Shown here one piece after another: positions 1 through 8,495 of a stretch of DNA of 64,000 bases (position 1 is its first letter; each line of letters starts with the position of its first letter). The position numbers and the translations under genes were made by a program. A model generated the notes under the pieces. That model did not search any database, was not told the DNA's origin, and worked only from the letters and a program-made list of their open reading frames with translations. The DNA is from Mesorhizobium sp. AR07 (GTDB lineage Bacteria > Pseudomonadota > Alphaproteobacteria > Rhizobiales > Rhizobiaceae): positions 6,318,501 through 6,382,500 of the forward strand of contig NZ_CP080525.1 in assembly GCF_024746815.1 (NCBI RefSeq). The letters are read 5' to 3'.

Positions 1-418
1 CCATCTCTTCATGGTTCTTGCGGGTCGCCTCGTCGCGGTGGATGGCGGTGGCGGTGTAGCGGGTTCCTTTGCCGTCCGGCAGGAAGGAAATGACCGCGGT
101 TATGAACGGCTCCCCCGACGGCCGATAGCCCGGCAGCAGCGCGTCCGTCCACACCAGCCGCTCGTTCGGCACGATTTCGAGATAGCAGCAATGGCGGTCG
201 TTGACCTCGTTGCCGTCGGGCGACTGCATGCGGGTCCGGAACAGCCCGCCGGGCTTGAGATCGATCTCGCAGTCGGTGATGAGCCATGGCTTCGGCGTGA
301 ACCACTGCTGGACATGCTCCGGCGTCGTCCAGGCCCTCCACAGCAACTCGCGCGGCGCATCGACGACACGCTCCAGCACGAGGTCCAGCCTGGGGTCCGG
401 CTTGAAGGGATAGCTCAT
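1..418 (-). CDS. SRPBCC/AHSA1-domain protein (3' end outside window)
   Basis: Partial gene: it starts with ATG at 418 and is still open at base 1, so the C-terminus lies outside the window. The translated part (about 139 residues) has the START/AHSA1 pattern: an early VVDAPRELLWRAWTTPEH segment (about residues 18-35), a WF-TPKPW turn, then a GG-F-R strand and a later ERLVWTDAL strand. Family members bind small hydrophobic ligands in a helix-grip cavity; no substrate can be read here. Its ATG overlaps the TGA of the upstream ArsR gene (ATGA), so the pair is translationally coupled. ArsR-SRPBCC pairs are common in proteobacteria. The family call is strong and the ligand unknown. Confidence 0.85.
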   Translation of the reverse strand, partial: MSYPFKPDPRLDLVLERVVDAPRELLWRAWTTPEHVQQWFTPKPWLITDCEIDLKPGGLFRTRMQSPDGNEVNDRHCCYLEIVPNERLVWTDALLPGYRPSGEPFITAVISFLPDGKGTRYTATAIHRDEATRKNHEEM

Positions 419-765
419 TTTTCTTGCTCCTTGAGGGTCATCACATAGGCGTCGAACTGGTCGAGGCGGCGCTCCCACAATGTGCGCTGTTGGGCCAGCC
501 AGTTTTCGGCAAGCTTCAGCGGCTCGGGCGCCAGTTGGTAGGTTCGGACCCGGCCGGTCTTTTGCGAATGCACCAGCCCGCAGCCTTCAAGAACCTTGAG
601 ATGCTCGATGAAAGAGGGCAGGGCCATGTCGAAGGGATGCGCAAGTTCACTGACCGAGGCGGGACTGAGGTTCAGCCGTTCGACCACGCGTCGCCGCGTC
701 GGGTCCGACAGGGCGCGAAAGATGCCGTCGATCGGTGGAGGGCTCGCGGTCTGGAGACTTGTCAT
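415..765 (-). CDS. ArsR-family winged-helix transcriptional regulator
   Basis: A 116-residue repressor with the ArsR wHTH: FRALSDPTRRRVVERL (dimer/helix 2 region), SVSELA and the recognition-helix segment LPSFIEHLKVLE, then a wing ending in GRVRTYQL. No metal-binding cysteine cluster such as CVC is present, so metal sensing is unlikely; this is the non-metal subgroup that is often paired with SRPBCC genes. I chose ATG at 765, which has an AGGA upstream, rather than the GTG at 804, because the GTG lies inside the palindrome at 801-824. The gene is coupled to the downstream SRPBCC gene by an ATGA overlap and probably represses its own operon. Confidence 0.88.
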   Translation of the reverse strand: MTSLQTASPPPIDGIFRALSDPTRRRVVERLNLSPASVSELAHPFDMALPSFIEHLKVLEGCGLVHSQKTGRVRTYQLAPEPLKLAENWLAQQRTLWERRLDQFDAYVMTLKEQEK

Positions 766-800
766 TGGTCGATCCTGGGTGCCGTCAAACCGGCTCGAAA

Positions 801-824
801 ACACTTAGGAAAATTCCTTAGTGT
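801..824. promoter_or_regulatory. Probable ArsR operator palindrome
   Basis: A 24-bp imperfect inverted repeat (half-sites ACACTTAGGAAA and ATTCCTTAGTGT, 10 of 12 positions paired) lies 36 bp upstream of the ArsR start at 765. It is the only strong dyad between the ArsR gene and the divergent ArsC-like gene. Size, symmetry and position fit an autoregulatory operator. Binding is inferred. Confidence 0.6.
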
Positions 825-925
825 TGGCAAGCCAAAAATCACCGGGACGCTGGCGAGGCCGCTGGCAAAGCGCACCGAGCGTCCTTAATCTGCGGGTTAG
901 ATTCGAAGTCCGAAGGGCAAGCGTT

Positions 926-1279
926 TTGACCATTACGATGTACGGCATCACCACCTGCGACACGATCAAGAAGGCGCGCGTCTGGCTGGAGGGCCATGAT
1001 GCAGTCTATCGGTTTCACGACTACAGGGCCGAGGGTCTGGACGCCAAGCGGCTGGATGGCTGGGTCGGCAAGGTTGGCTGGGAAATCCTGCTCAACAAGG
1101 CGAGCACGACGTTCCGTGAACTGGCTGACAAGGACAAGCTGGGGCTCGATGAGAAGAAGGCCAAGGCGCTGATGCTGGCCAAGCCGACGATGATCAAGCG
1201 GCCGGTGCTGGAAGTTGGCGACAGGATTCTCGTCGGCTTCAAGCCGGATGTTTATGAGGAGGCGGTAGGCGGGAAGTAA
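926..1279 (+). CDS. ArsC/Spx-family reductase (YffB-like)
   Basis: A thioredoxin-fold protein of 117 residues with the YGITTCDTIKKARVWLE N-terminus of the ArsC/YffB family (single N-terminal Cys) and the conserved late IKRPV segment. Family members are arsenate-reductase-like or glutathione-linked reductases; many have no demonstrated arsenate activity. I prefer TTG at 926 because it restores the first beta strand (TITMYGI) and has GAAGG 9 bp upstream. An ATG start at 938 would cut that strand and has no clear ribosome site. It is divergent from the ArsR gene, but the CxxC-free regulator gives no evidence of an arsenic operon. Function beyond the fold is uncertain. Confidence 0.82.
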   Translation: MTITMYGITTCDTIKKARVWLEGHDAVYRFHDYRAEGLDAKRLDGWVGKVGWEILLNKASTTFRELADKDKLGLDEKKAKALMLAKPTMIKRPVLEVGDRILVGFKPDVYEEAVGGK

Positions 1280-1310
1280 AGCCGAACTCGCCCCCGCCGC
1301 GATCCTTCGC

Positions 1311-1468
1311 GCCCCCCTCTGTCCTGCCGGACATCTCCCCCTCAAGGGGGGAGATTGGCAGCGTCATTGTCGTCGCCTGTTTGTAACGTTGGCGATTGGC
1401 GAAAGCGGCGGCGAAGTCCGATCTCCCCCCTCGAGGGGGAGATGGCCGGCAGGCCAGAGGGGGGCGCT
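1311..1468. repeat. Palindromic GC-rich repeat, two facing half-elements
   Basis: Two inverted copies of the same unit lie between the ArsC-like and DUF488 genes. The first half (1311-1366) runs from GCCCCCCTCTG to a CTCCCCCTCAAGGGGGGAG hairpin followed by GAGATTGG. The second (about 1419-1468) begins with ATCTCCCCCCTCGAGGGGGAG and ends in AGAGGGGGGCGCT. The same modules, in the opposite half order, make up the two elements inside glyS (36712-36852 and 37765-37905). The region holds no gene. Confidence 0.8.
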
Positions 1469-1498
1469 GTCCCGCCTGCCTGCGAAAATCCGAAGCTC

Positions 1499-1852
1499 TC
1501 AACCCCCGCGCAAATAAGCCGCCAGCGCCACCGCATTGTTGTGCGCTTCATCATGAGCGCCGTAGAGCAGCGTCACGTGACCTTCGCTAAGCAGGCTGCG
1601 CAATTGCCCGACTGCCTCTTCGTTCCCGTCCAGTTCGGCGCGATATCGCTTCTGAAACTCCGCCCAGCGCGCCGGCTCATGGCCGAACCACCCGCGCAAC
1701 TCATCGCTCGGCGCTATCTCCTTCAGCCACAGCGCCAGCGCGGCCTCTTGCTTGCGGACCCCGCGTGGCCAGATCCGATCGACCAGAACCCTTTGCCCGT
1801 CACCAGGCGCCGGTGCCTCGTAAATCCGCTTGACCACCAGGTCGAAGGCCAT
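1499..1852 (-). CDS. DUF488-family protein (YeaO-like)
   Basis: 117 residues, ATG at 1852, with the DUF488 pattern: VLVDRIWPRGVRKQEA near residues 22-37, a W-KEIAPSDELRGWFGH segment, WAEFQKRY, and a late VTLLYGAHDEAHNNAVAL stretch. No catalytic role is established for the family. It lies 22 bp downstream of the true end of the aminopeptidase gene on the same strand and is probably cotranscribed with it. Upstream in-frame codons extending to 1936 overlap that gene's C-terminus and were not used. Confidence 0.85.
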   Translation of the reverse strand: MAFDLVVKRIYEAPAPGDGQRVLVDRIWPRGVRKQEAALALWLKEIAPSDELRGWFGHEPARWAEFQKRYRAELDGNEEAVGQLRSLLSEGHVTLLYGAHDEAHNNAVALAAYLRGG

Positions 1853-1874
1853 CGGACCCGCCCCAAACGTGCTG

Positions 1875-3132
1875 TCAGGCCCACTCGCCCTTGCGCATGA
1901 CAGGCACGCGGGCGCCGTCCTTGTGGACGCCGTCAATGTCGATCTTGTCCGAGCCGATCATCCAATCGATGTGGATGAAACTCTTGTTGCCGCCTCGTGC
2001 GGCGATCTCGTCCTGGCTGAGCGAGGCGCCGTCGACGAAGCATTTCGACATAGCACTGGCCGAGCGCGATGTGGCAGGCGGCGTTCTCGTCGAACAGCGT
2101 GTTGAAGAACAGCAGGCCGCTGGCCGAGATCGGCGAGGAATGCGGCACCAGCGCCACCTCGCCGAGACGGCGCGCGCCCTCGTCGGTGTCGAGCACCTTC
2201 TTCAGCACGTCCTCGCCCTTCGAAGCCTTGGCCTCGACGATGCGGCCCTCCTCGAAACGCACAGAAATCTCGTCGATCAACGTGCCCTGGTAGGACAGCG
2301 GCTTGGTCGAGGAGACATGGCCCTCGACGCGCCTTGCATGCGGCGTGGTGAAGACTTCCTCGGTCGGGATGTTGGGATTGCAGGTGATGCCGTTCTTGGC
2401 GGTCGAGGCGCCGCCCATCCATTCATGGCCGTCCGCCAGCCCGACGGTCAGGTCGGTGCCCGGCCCTGTGAAGTGCAGCGCGTGGAAATTGTGGCCGTTG
2501 AGCCATTCGGTGCGGCTGCGAAGTGCTGCATTGTGCGCCTTCCAGTTGCCGATCGGGTCTTCGACATCTACCCGCGACGCGGCGAAGATGGCGTCGGCGA
2601 GCTTGGCCACCGCAAGATCGTCGGCATCATCCGGGAAAACCTGCCTGGCCCAGGCGAGATCCGGATAGGCGACGATGTTCCAGTTGATGTCGAAGCCGGT
2701 GATCTTTTCCAGCGCCGGCTGGTAGGCCATCGAATTGGCCTTGTTGGCGCGCGCCACTTTCGTCGGGTCCTGCTCCGACAACAGCGACGGGTCCTCGCCG
2801 CGCACGGCAAGCCGCGCCGCATTGTTGGCGAAGGCTTTCGCCATGCCTTCATAGAGCCAGCCGGCGGCACGGTCGAAACTGGCATCGGCGCCGAAGCGGT
2901 AGCGCGCAAGCGTCATCTCATCATCGTTGAAGATCGGCGTCACCAGGCCGGCGCCGGCCTTGTAGGCGTGCTCGACGATGCGCCTGGTCAGCGGCAGCGC
3001 CGCGATCGATGATGTCAGCACCAGATCCTGTCCTGGCTGCAACTGCAGCCCGACCTTGATGGCGACCTCCGCCAGTCTGTCGAGCTTCACCGGGTCGATC
3101 GATGCGGAAACGCCGCGCGAATGTGTGGTCAT
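1875..3132 (-). pseudogene. M29-family aminopeptidase, interrupted by a +1 frameshift
   Basis: ATG at 3132; the intact frame runs to an aberrant stop at 1933 (399 codons). The N-terminal 375 or so residues match thermophilic/M29 metallo-aminopeptidases (AmpS/PepS type): LQPGQDLVLTSS, GLADGHEWMGG, a PTEEVFTTPH segment with the Glu and His expected of zinc ligands, and HSSPISASGLLFFNTLFDENA. After GQCY the frame fails. One extra G in the minus-strand codons TATGTCGAA (about 2049-2051) destroys the usual YSKCF. Removing it restores the expected tail, including KSFIHIDWMIGS, to a TGA at 1875. LysR lies directly upstream with an ATGA overlap. Whether the indel is real or a sequencing error cannot be decided here. 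Confidence 0.8.
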
Positions 3133-4127
3133 GATCCTGCCTGCCGTAGTTTGATGTCCGATGCAACATAGAGCGGCGCTACGGTGCTTTCCACCGTGTT
3201 CGCGCCGGCGGACGCGGTGGCCGCATTGGCGGACCCGAACTGTGCCATTGTCGCCGCGATCTCTTCCTTGATCCAGACCTTGAAGTCGCGGACCTTGCGG
3301 CTTTCAGCCTCGGCAGAGGAGGTCACCAGCCAATAGCCGAGCCCACTCTGGGCGCGAATCCCGAACGGCGCCACAAGCCGCCCGTCGGCCAGTGCATCGG
3401 CGGTGAGCAATTGCCAGCCGAGCATCACGCCATGGCCGGCAATCGCCGATTCTAGGCACAGCATCGGGTCGGTGAAGCGCGCGCCTTTCAGGAAGGTGAC
3501 GGGTTCGACACCCGCTTCGGCAAACCAGCTTTCCCAGTTGATCATCGCCCGCTCGTCGGTGATGGCGCAGGTCTGGGCAAGGTCCTCGATCGACTTCAGT
3601 TTTCGGGCGATCACCGGGGCGCAGACCGGGAAGACTTCCTGGGCCAGCAGCAGTTCCGCCCGCCCGCCCGGCCATTTGCCGTCGCCGAGCCGGATGGCGA
3701 TGTCGATGTCGGAGTGATCGAGATCGGTCAGCCGCACCGAAGCATCGATGCGCAGCAGCACTTTGGGATGCCGGGCGAAGTGACGCGACAGTCGCGGCAG
3801 CAGCCATTTCGAGGCAAAGGCCGGCGCCACCGAAACCACCAATGTGCATTGCGTGGCGTCTTCGGCCAGCGCCACGGCCTGGGCAAGCTCACGAAACCCG
3901 ACGCCGAGGCGAGCTGAAAAGACGGCACCGAATTCGGTCAGCACGAGACCGTTCGCCGTCCGCTCGAACAGCGCCTGGCCGAGCTGCTTCTCGGTGCGGC
4001 TTATCTGTTGGCTGACGGCACTGACGGAAACGCCGAGCTCACCGGCGGCCGCCGCGAGCGAGCCGAGACGGGCGACGGTTTCGACGGCGCGAAGGCCGTT
4101 GAGATGGACGCGGTTGAGCAGGGCCAT
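3129..4127 (-). CDS. LysR-family transcriptional regulator (GcvA-like)
   Basis: 332 residues from ATG at 4127 (MALLNRVHLNGLRAVETVAR). An N-terminal wHTH (about residues 8-66, with LAAAAGELGVSVSAVSQQI as the HTH) is followed by a periplasmic-binding-like effector domain containing IDIAIRLGDGKW, typical of the GcvA/AmpR branch. The upstream ATG at 4163 would add a 12-residue tail with no family match. Its TGA overlaps the aminopeptidase ATG, so the two are coupled, which is unusual for a LysR gene and suggests the regulator is made with the peptidase. The effector is unknown. Confidence 0.88.
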   Translation of the reverse strand: MALLNRVHLNGLRAVETVARLGSLAAAAGELGVSVSAVSQQISRTEKQLGQALFERTANGLVLTEFGAVFSARLGVGFRELAQAVALAEDATQCTLVVSVAPAFASKWLLPRLSRHFARHPKVLLRIDASVRLTDLDHSDIDIAIRLGDGKWPGGRAELLLAQEVFPVCAPVIARKLKSIEDLAQTCAITDERAMINWESWFAEAGVEPVTFLKGARFTDPMLCLESAIAGHGVMLGWQLLTADALADGRLVAPFGIRAQSGLGYWLVTSSAEAESRKVRDFKVWIKEEIAATMAQFGSANAATASAGANTVESTVAPLYVASDIKLRQAGS

Positions 4128-4222
4128 TTGAGTTTTTCTAAACCGATCCGGCCGAAATCTCAATTGAAAGACACACCGAAACGGCAGACTTTAACCGGGG
4201 AGCCAGACCCGCGGAGCCGAAG

Positions 4223-4447
4223 ATGCTGAGGATGTTGTCATCGCTGAAGGTCTTTTTCGCGACCGATGCTCCGCATGAGCCAAGCCGCGAGAGCGAGACG
4301 CAGCGATGGTTGACCGATCCGCTCGCGCACCCCGTTCTCAACACCATGTCGGAGCGCGAGCTTGGTGATGTGCCGTTCAGGCTGACGGCGCGGCGCACGG
4401 TGCATGAGACCGCTTCATTGCATGCCGGTTTCCGCGGACGCTGCTGA
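4223..4447 (+). CDS. Small hypothetical protein
   Basis: 74 codons from ATG at 4223 with GGAG 6 bp upstream. The protein begins MLRMLSSLKVFFATDAP and has a mid-region SETQRWLTDPLAHPVLNTMS-type amphipathic stretch. I do not recognise a domain. Support comes from the good ribosome site, a protein-like composition and the divergent position opposite LysR. Its stop codon touches the left arm of the inverted-repeat element at 4447. It could be spurious. Confidence 0.45.
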   Translation: MLRMLSSLKVFFATDAPHEPSRESETQRWLTDPLAHPVLNTMSERELGDVPFRLTARRTVHETASLHAGFRGRC

Positions 4448-4590
4448 GAGACTGTTTGGAAATTCTACTCTGGCGGCCATCTGATGGCGTTTTCTGCGCT
4501 TCCGTTGCTCACGGACCAAATGTCCGCTGCGCTACGGTTCTCGAAACCACCACCATATGACTCGCCAGAGCGAATTTCGAAACAGTCTCT
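4447..4590. repeat. MITE-like element with 28-bp inverted ends
   Basis: The arms at 4447-4475 (AGAGACTGTTTGGAAATT...) and 4563-4590 are inverted copies differing at a few positions, and enclose about 87 bp with no gene. The layout (short, non-coding, terminal inverted repeats) is that of a miniature inverted-repeat element or a large palindromic repeat. No flanking duplication is obvious. It lies between a small ORF and the MFS gene. Confidence 0.65.
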
Positions 4591-4709
4591 TAGTGGATGT
4601 CACGCTTTCCGGCTTGAGCAAAAGTCGAGGCGAGCGCCGCGCACCGCGACCGGCTGGCCCAACGGATGGCGGATTGTTTCAGCGATCCCTGCATTTATTG
4701 TGCGCTGCA

Positions 4710-5870
4710 ATGACACCGGCCACCTCGACAGCACTGCGTTTCGCCGTTGCCGGCATGATCGCCATGGCCGTTGCCATGGGCATCGGCCGCTTCGTCTACA
4801 CGCCGATCCTGCCTGGCATGATGGAGGAACTCCATCTGTCGCCAGCCGATGCCGGATGGATCGCCTCCGCCAACTATCTCGGCTACCTCGTCGGCGCGCT
4901 TGCCGCCGCCGGCGGCTGGGCGCATGGGCGCGAGCGCCTGCTGATGCTAGCCGGTCTCGGCGCGAGCACTGTTCTTGCTGCGTTGATGGGACTGTCCGAC
5001 ACCATGGTCGCCTTTCTCGTCATCCGCTTTCTTGCCGGTCTGGCCAGCGCCTTCGTCATGGTGTTCATGGCCAGCATCGTTTTCAGCCATATAAACGCTG
5101 CCGGCCGCAGCGACCTGCAGGCGTGGCATTTCGGTGGCGTCGGCCTCGGTATTGCGATATCCGCTGCGATGATGGCGGTGCTGGTCACCGAACATGCCGG
5201 CTGGGCGGCGGGCTGGCTGTGGTCGGCGGCAATTTCGGCTTGCGGTTTCGTCGTCGTGGCGCTGTTGGTGGATGAGGGTCCGCTCGCCCATGGCGAAGCC
5301 GGCCGGGAGCCGGCACTGCCGAAAGACCGGTCGCTGATGAAGATCATCGTCGCCTACGGCCTGTTCGGTTTCGGCTATGTGGTGACGGCGACGTTCCTGG
5401 TCGCCATCGTCCGGCAAGGCGGAGGCAGCCGCGTCTTCGAGGCCATGGTGTGGATGGTCGCCGGCCTTGCCGGTTTTCCCTCGACCTGGCTCTGGCAGAA
5501 GATCGCCGCGCGGATCGGACTCCATGCCGCCTATGCGCTGGCATGCTTCATCGAAGTTGCCGGTGTCACCGCCAGCGTCGCCGTTGGTGGGCGCACCGGA
5601 CCGCTGCTAGGCGGCCTGCTGCTAGGCGGTACCTTCATTGCCATCACGGCACTTGGCCTGCAGGCCGCGCGGCGGCAGGCGTCAACGGCGCCCCGGCGCA
5701 TCTTTGCCTTGATGACGGCGTCCTTCGGCCTTGGCCAGATCATCGGCCCGATCGCCGCCGGGCTGCTGGCGCAGGCGTCAGGCGATTTCTTCCTCGCCTC
5801 GATCACCGCCGCTGCCATGCTGGTCGTCTCCGGCGCGATCACATGGTCGGCTGCGCCAAAATCGCCATGA
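4710..5870 (+). CDS. YbfB/YjiJ-family MFS transporter
   Basis: 386 residues with about 12 hydrophobic segments. The start region GRFVYTPILPGM followed by DAGWIASANYLGYLVGAL is characteristic of the YbfB/YjiJ MFS group, whose members are inner-membrane carriers of mostly unknown substrate. The ATG at 4710 puts the first membrane helix close to the N-terminus. The longer frame to 4557 reads through the inverted-repeat element and has no family likeness there. It is a single gene with no obvious partner, followed by 113 bp before bacA. Confidence 0.85.
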   Translation: MTPATSTALRFAVAGMIAMAVAMGIGRFVYTPILPGMMEELHLSPADAGWIASANYLGYLVGALAAAGGWAHGRERLLMLAGLGASTVLAALMGLSDTMVAFLVIRFLAGLASAFVMVFMASIVFSHINAAGRSDLQAWHFGGVGLGIAISAAMMAVLVTEHAGWAAGWLWSAAISACGFVVVALLVDEGPLAHGEAGREPALPKDRSLMKIIVAYGLFGFGYVVTATFLVAIVRQGGGSRVFEAMVWMVAGLAGFPSTWLWQKIAARIGLHAAYALACFIEVAGVTASVAVGGRTGPLLGGLLLGGTFIAITALGLQAARRQASTAPRRIFALMTASFGLGQIIGPIAAGLLAQASGDFFLASITAAAMLVVSGAITWSAAPKSP

Positions 5871-5983
5871 TTGTGGTCTTGCTCGATGCCGGGCATCGGG
5901 CGGGCATTTTCTTTCCACCTAATGTGTGACTTTATGCCCGCTGATATCAGCTGATTTACGCATCGATCGAGGAATTCGCCACA

Positions 5984-7243
5984 GTGTTCGTATCTTTTTT
6001 CCCGCAGCCGAAGCTGTTTTTCTCTTCGGCCGCCGCCTGGAGCCTTGCGGCAATCCTGTTCTGGTTTTTCGGTGGTGAACAACTGGGCGCCGTTTTCGGA
6101 ATGCCGCCTGCCGCGGCTGGTGCGCCGCCCATCATCGGCATCGCCATCCTCGTGTCGAAGCCGTTTCTCTGGTTTTATCTGTACTTCGCGTTTTGCGTTG
6201 CCATCTTCTACGCGTTCTGGAGCTGGTATTCGCCGCATCCGTGGCAGCGCTGGTCGATCCTGATGACGGCGGTCATCCTGTTCTTCATCTATTTCAATGT
6301 GCAGGTCAGTGTCGCCGTCAATGCCTGGTATGGGCCTTTCTTCGACTACGTACAGGGGCTGATGTCGGGGACTGGAAAGTCAACCAACGGAGAATTCTAT
6401 ATCGGATTGGCCGATTTTTCTTGGCTCGCGCTGGTCGGCATGAACGTGCAGGTGGTCAATGCCTTCATCGTCAGCCACTGGATCTTCCGCTGGCGCACGG
6501 CGATGAACAATTATTTCGTCGAGAACTGGGGCAGGCTACGCCACATCGAGGGCGCCTCGCAGCGTATCCAGGAAGACACGATGCGGTTTTCGCAGATCAT
6601 GGAAGATCTCGGCTCCAGCTTCGTCCAGTCGATCATGACGTTGATCGCGTTCCTGCCGGTCATGATCCAGCTGCAGGCTCACATCAGCGAGCTGCCGATT
6701 ATCGGCGCGATTCCGCAGCCATTGGTTGTCGCAGCACTCGCCTGGTGTCTGTTCGGAACGATCTCGGTCATGATTGCCGGCCTGAAACTTCCAGGACTGC
6801 AGTTTCGCAACCAGCGCGTCGAGGCTGCCTATCGCAAGGAACTTGTCTATGGCGAGGATCATGCGGACAGGGCCCAGCCAGCCACCACCGCCGAGCTGTT
6901 TGCGAATGTTCGTCACAACTATTTCAGGCTTTATTTTCACTACATCTATTTCAACGTGGTCCGGTATACGTATCTGCAGGCTGACAACATCTTCTCGCTG
7001 TTGATCCTGGGTCCGTCGCTGGTGGCGCACAAGATCACCTTCGGCGCACTGAACCAGATCTCGAACGCCTTCGGCAAAGTGACGGGCTCACTGCAGTTTC
7101 TGCTCACCTCCTGGTCGACCATCGTTGAGCTGCAATCGGTCCACAAACGCCTGCGCGCCTTCGAAGCGACACTGCAAGGCGAGCCGTTGCCGGCTATCGA
7201 TCAACGCTACCTGGAGCGGCAGAGCGCCGAGGACCCGGCCTAA
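5984..7243 (+). CDS. bacA: BacA/SbmA peptide transporter
   Basis: 419 residues, GTG start at 5984 after GAGGAA. It matches the SbmA/BacA family: FYxFWSWYSPHPWQRW near residues 76-90, NVQVSVAVNAWYGPFFD, RWRTAMNNYFVENW, RIQEDTMRFSQIMEDLG and the C-terminal SNAFGKVTGSLQFL. These inner-membrane proteins import proline-rich and other antimicrobial peptides using the proton gradient. In rhizobia that meet NCR peptides, BacA is needed for bacteroid survival. There is no ATPase domain, so this is the SbmA type rather than the fused BclA type. A monocistronic unit is likely. Confidence 0.93.
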   Translation: MFVSFFPQPKLFFSSAAAWSLAAILFWFFGGEQLGAVFGMPPAAAGAPPIIGIAILVSKPFLWFYLYFAFCVAIFYAFWSWYSPHPWQRWSILMTAVILFFIYFNVQVSVAVNAWYGPFFDYVQGLMSGTGKSTNGEFYIGLADFSWLALVGMNVQVVNAFIVSHWIFRWRTAMNNYFVENWGRLRHIEGASQRIQEDTMRFSQIMEDLGSSFVQSIMTLIAFLPVMIQLQAHISELPIIGAIPQPLVVAALAWCLFGTISVMIAGLKLPGLQFRNQRVEAAYRKELVYGEDHADRAQPATTAELFANVRHNYFRLYFHYIYFNVVRYTYLQADNIFSLLILGPSLVAHKITFGALNQISNAFGKVTGSLQFLLTSWSTIVELQSVHKRLRAFEATLQGEPLPAIDQRYLERQSAEDPA

Positions 7244-7279
7244 AAAGCTGAGGTTTGGAAAGCCAACCTGGTTGGCGGC

Positions 7280-8287
7280 TCAGCCGCCCACCGTCGCCTG
7301 TGTCCCGCCAGCGCCCTGCCGCGAAACATAGTCGCGAAAGCTGATGCATTCGACATCGGCCTTGATGCAGACCTCGCCGGCAAAGCGCTCCAACGCGGTC
7401 CAGTAGGCGCCGTCATTCATCAGCGTGAAGTGGAAGCCGAGTTCCAGCGGAGTGCGCTTGCCCTGATATTGCGCGTCGAAGGCGGCGCGGAAGGCGTCAT
7501 AGGTCCGGTTGGCGAACGCGTCGGCCTGGCTTGGCCGCTCGAAACCGCCGGAGTGTCTGACATAGAGATTGTAGTCCATGGCGATCACCGGCCTTGATTT
7601 CGGCCCCTCCGGAATCTGCGGCAGTGAAAAGCGCATGATGCCGTTGCCGGTCGCCGGCCGGGCAGGGCCCTGGGAGACGCCGCTCGCATCGAATTGATAG
7701 CCGGCCGCCGGCAGCGCCTAGTAGAGCGCCTTGTTCGTCGATAGGTATGGCGCGCGGAACCCGACCACCGCATGCCGTGCGAAATCGCGCCAGCCCCTGG
7801 GTTCGGGTGCGATGCCGTTGATCGCATAGGCGTTATCGAGAATGTGCTCGAACGAACCGAACTCGCTCAGCCAGTCGGCCTTGCTCCAATCCTTGCCGTC
7901 AAAATGGCCGCAGGCGTGGCTGGCGATGTCGTGGCCCTCATGCACAGCAAGGCTGATCTGCTCCAGCCGCTCGGTGACTTCCTGCTTGGAGGCGGCAAAG
8001 CCGATGTTGGATTTGCCTGATGTCTTGCCTGGCGGCGTGTATTCCTTTCGCGTTTCCTGTGACAGCAGGAACACGCAGGACAGGAAGTAGGTGAAATGCG
8101 CGCCGGTGCGCTGCGCCAGTGCCCGGCTGCGCTTCCACTGCGAAATGTCGCGGGCGCTGTCGAACGAGATGATGACGACCTGCTTGGGCTTCGCCAGCGT
8201 TGGTGGCGCCGGCGGATCGGCCAAAGCCACGCCGGCGGTGGCAAGCGAGGCGAGGGAAAACGCAACAACGCGGAACGGACTAAGCAT
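7280..8287 (-). pseudogene. Secreted polysaccharide deacetylase, broken by an in-frame amber codon
   Basis: A single reading frame from ATG 8287 to the stop at 7280 (336 codons) is interrupted once, by TAG at 7718-7720, where KALY is followed by TAG and then ALPAAGYQFDAS. One base change (AAG to TAG) would explain it. The N-terminus is a signal peptide (MLSPFRVVAFSLASLATAGVALA). The body resembles NodB-like carbohydrate esterases: VVIISFDSARD, HEGHDIASHACGHFDGKDW (His pair) and FRAPYLSTN. The C-terminal half contains MDYNLYVRHSGG and LGFHFTLMNDGAY. Without readthrough the product is a 190-residue fragment lacking the second half of the barrel. Confidence 0.8.
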
Positions 8288-8495
8288 CGGCAATCTTAAT
8301 TAAACTCGGGCTGCTCTTTACTCGGGGGACGTCTGCAAGCCGGCTATCGCCCAAATGTGGCGTGGGTGCGATTGACCTTTTCGGCCGTCTGCCCTGGGAA
8401 TAGGCGATTTTCCGGTGAAACCCCTTCCATGCCGACAAAATTTCGCTAAAACGCGGGCTGACAAAAGCCCGAGAGGGCAGGAATGGTTTTGATTG

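Noticed and set aside
1311..1468. Possible CRISPR array in the repeated GC-rich stretches
   Set aside because: Units are palindromic and inverted, without regular 30-bp repeat and spacer alternation; no cas genes.
1891..3012. 373-codon plus-strand frame opposite the aminopeptidase
   Set aside because: The minus strand carries the M29 signature; the plus frame is rich in Arg, Gln and His as shadows usually are.
7262..7290. Two small hairpins (GCCAACCTGGTTGGC, GGCGGCTCAGCCGCC) after bacA
   Set aside because: Short stems with no T-run; they overlap the end of the deacetylase gene and cannot be called a terminator with confidence.
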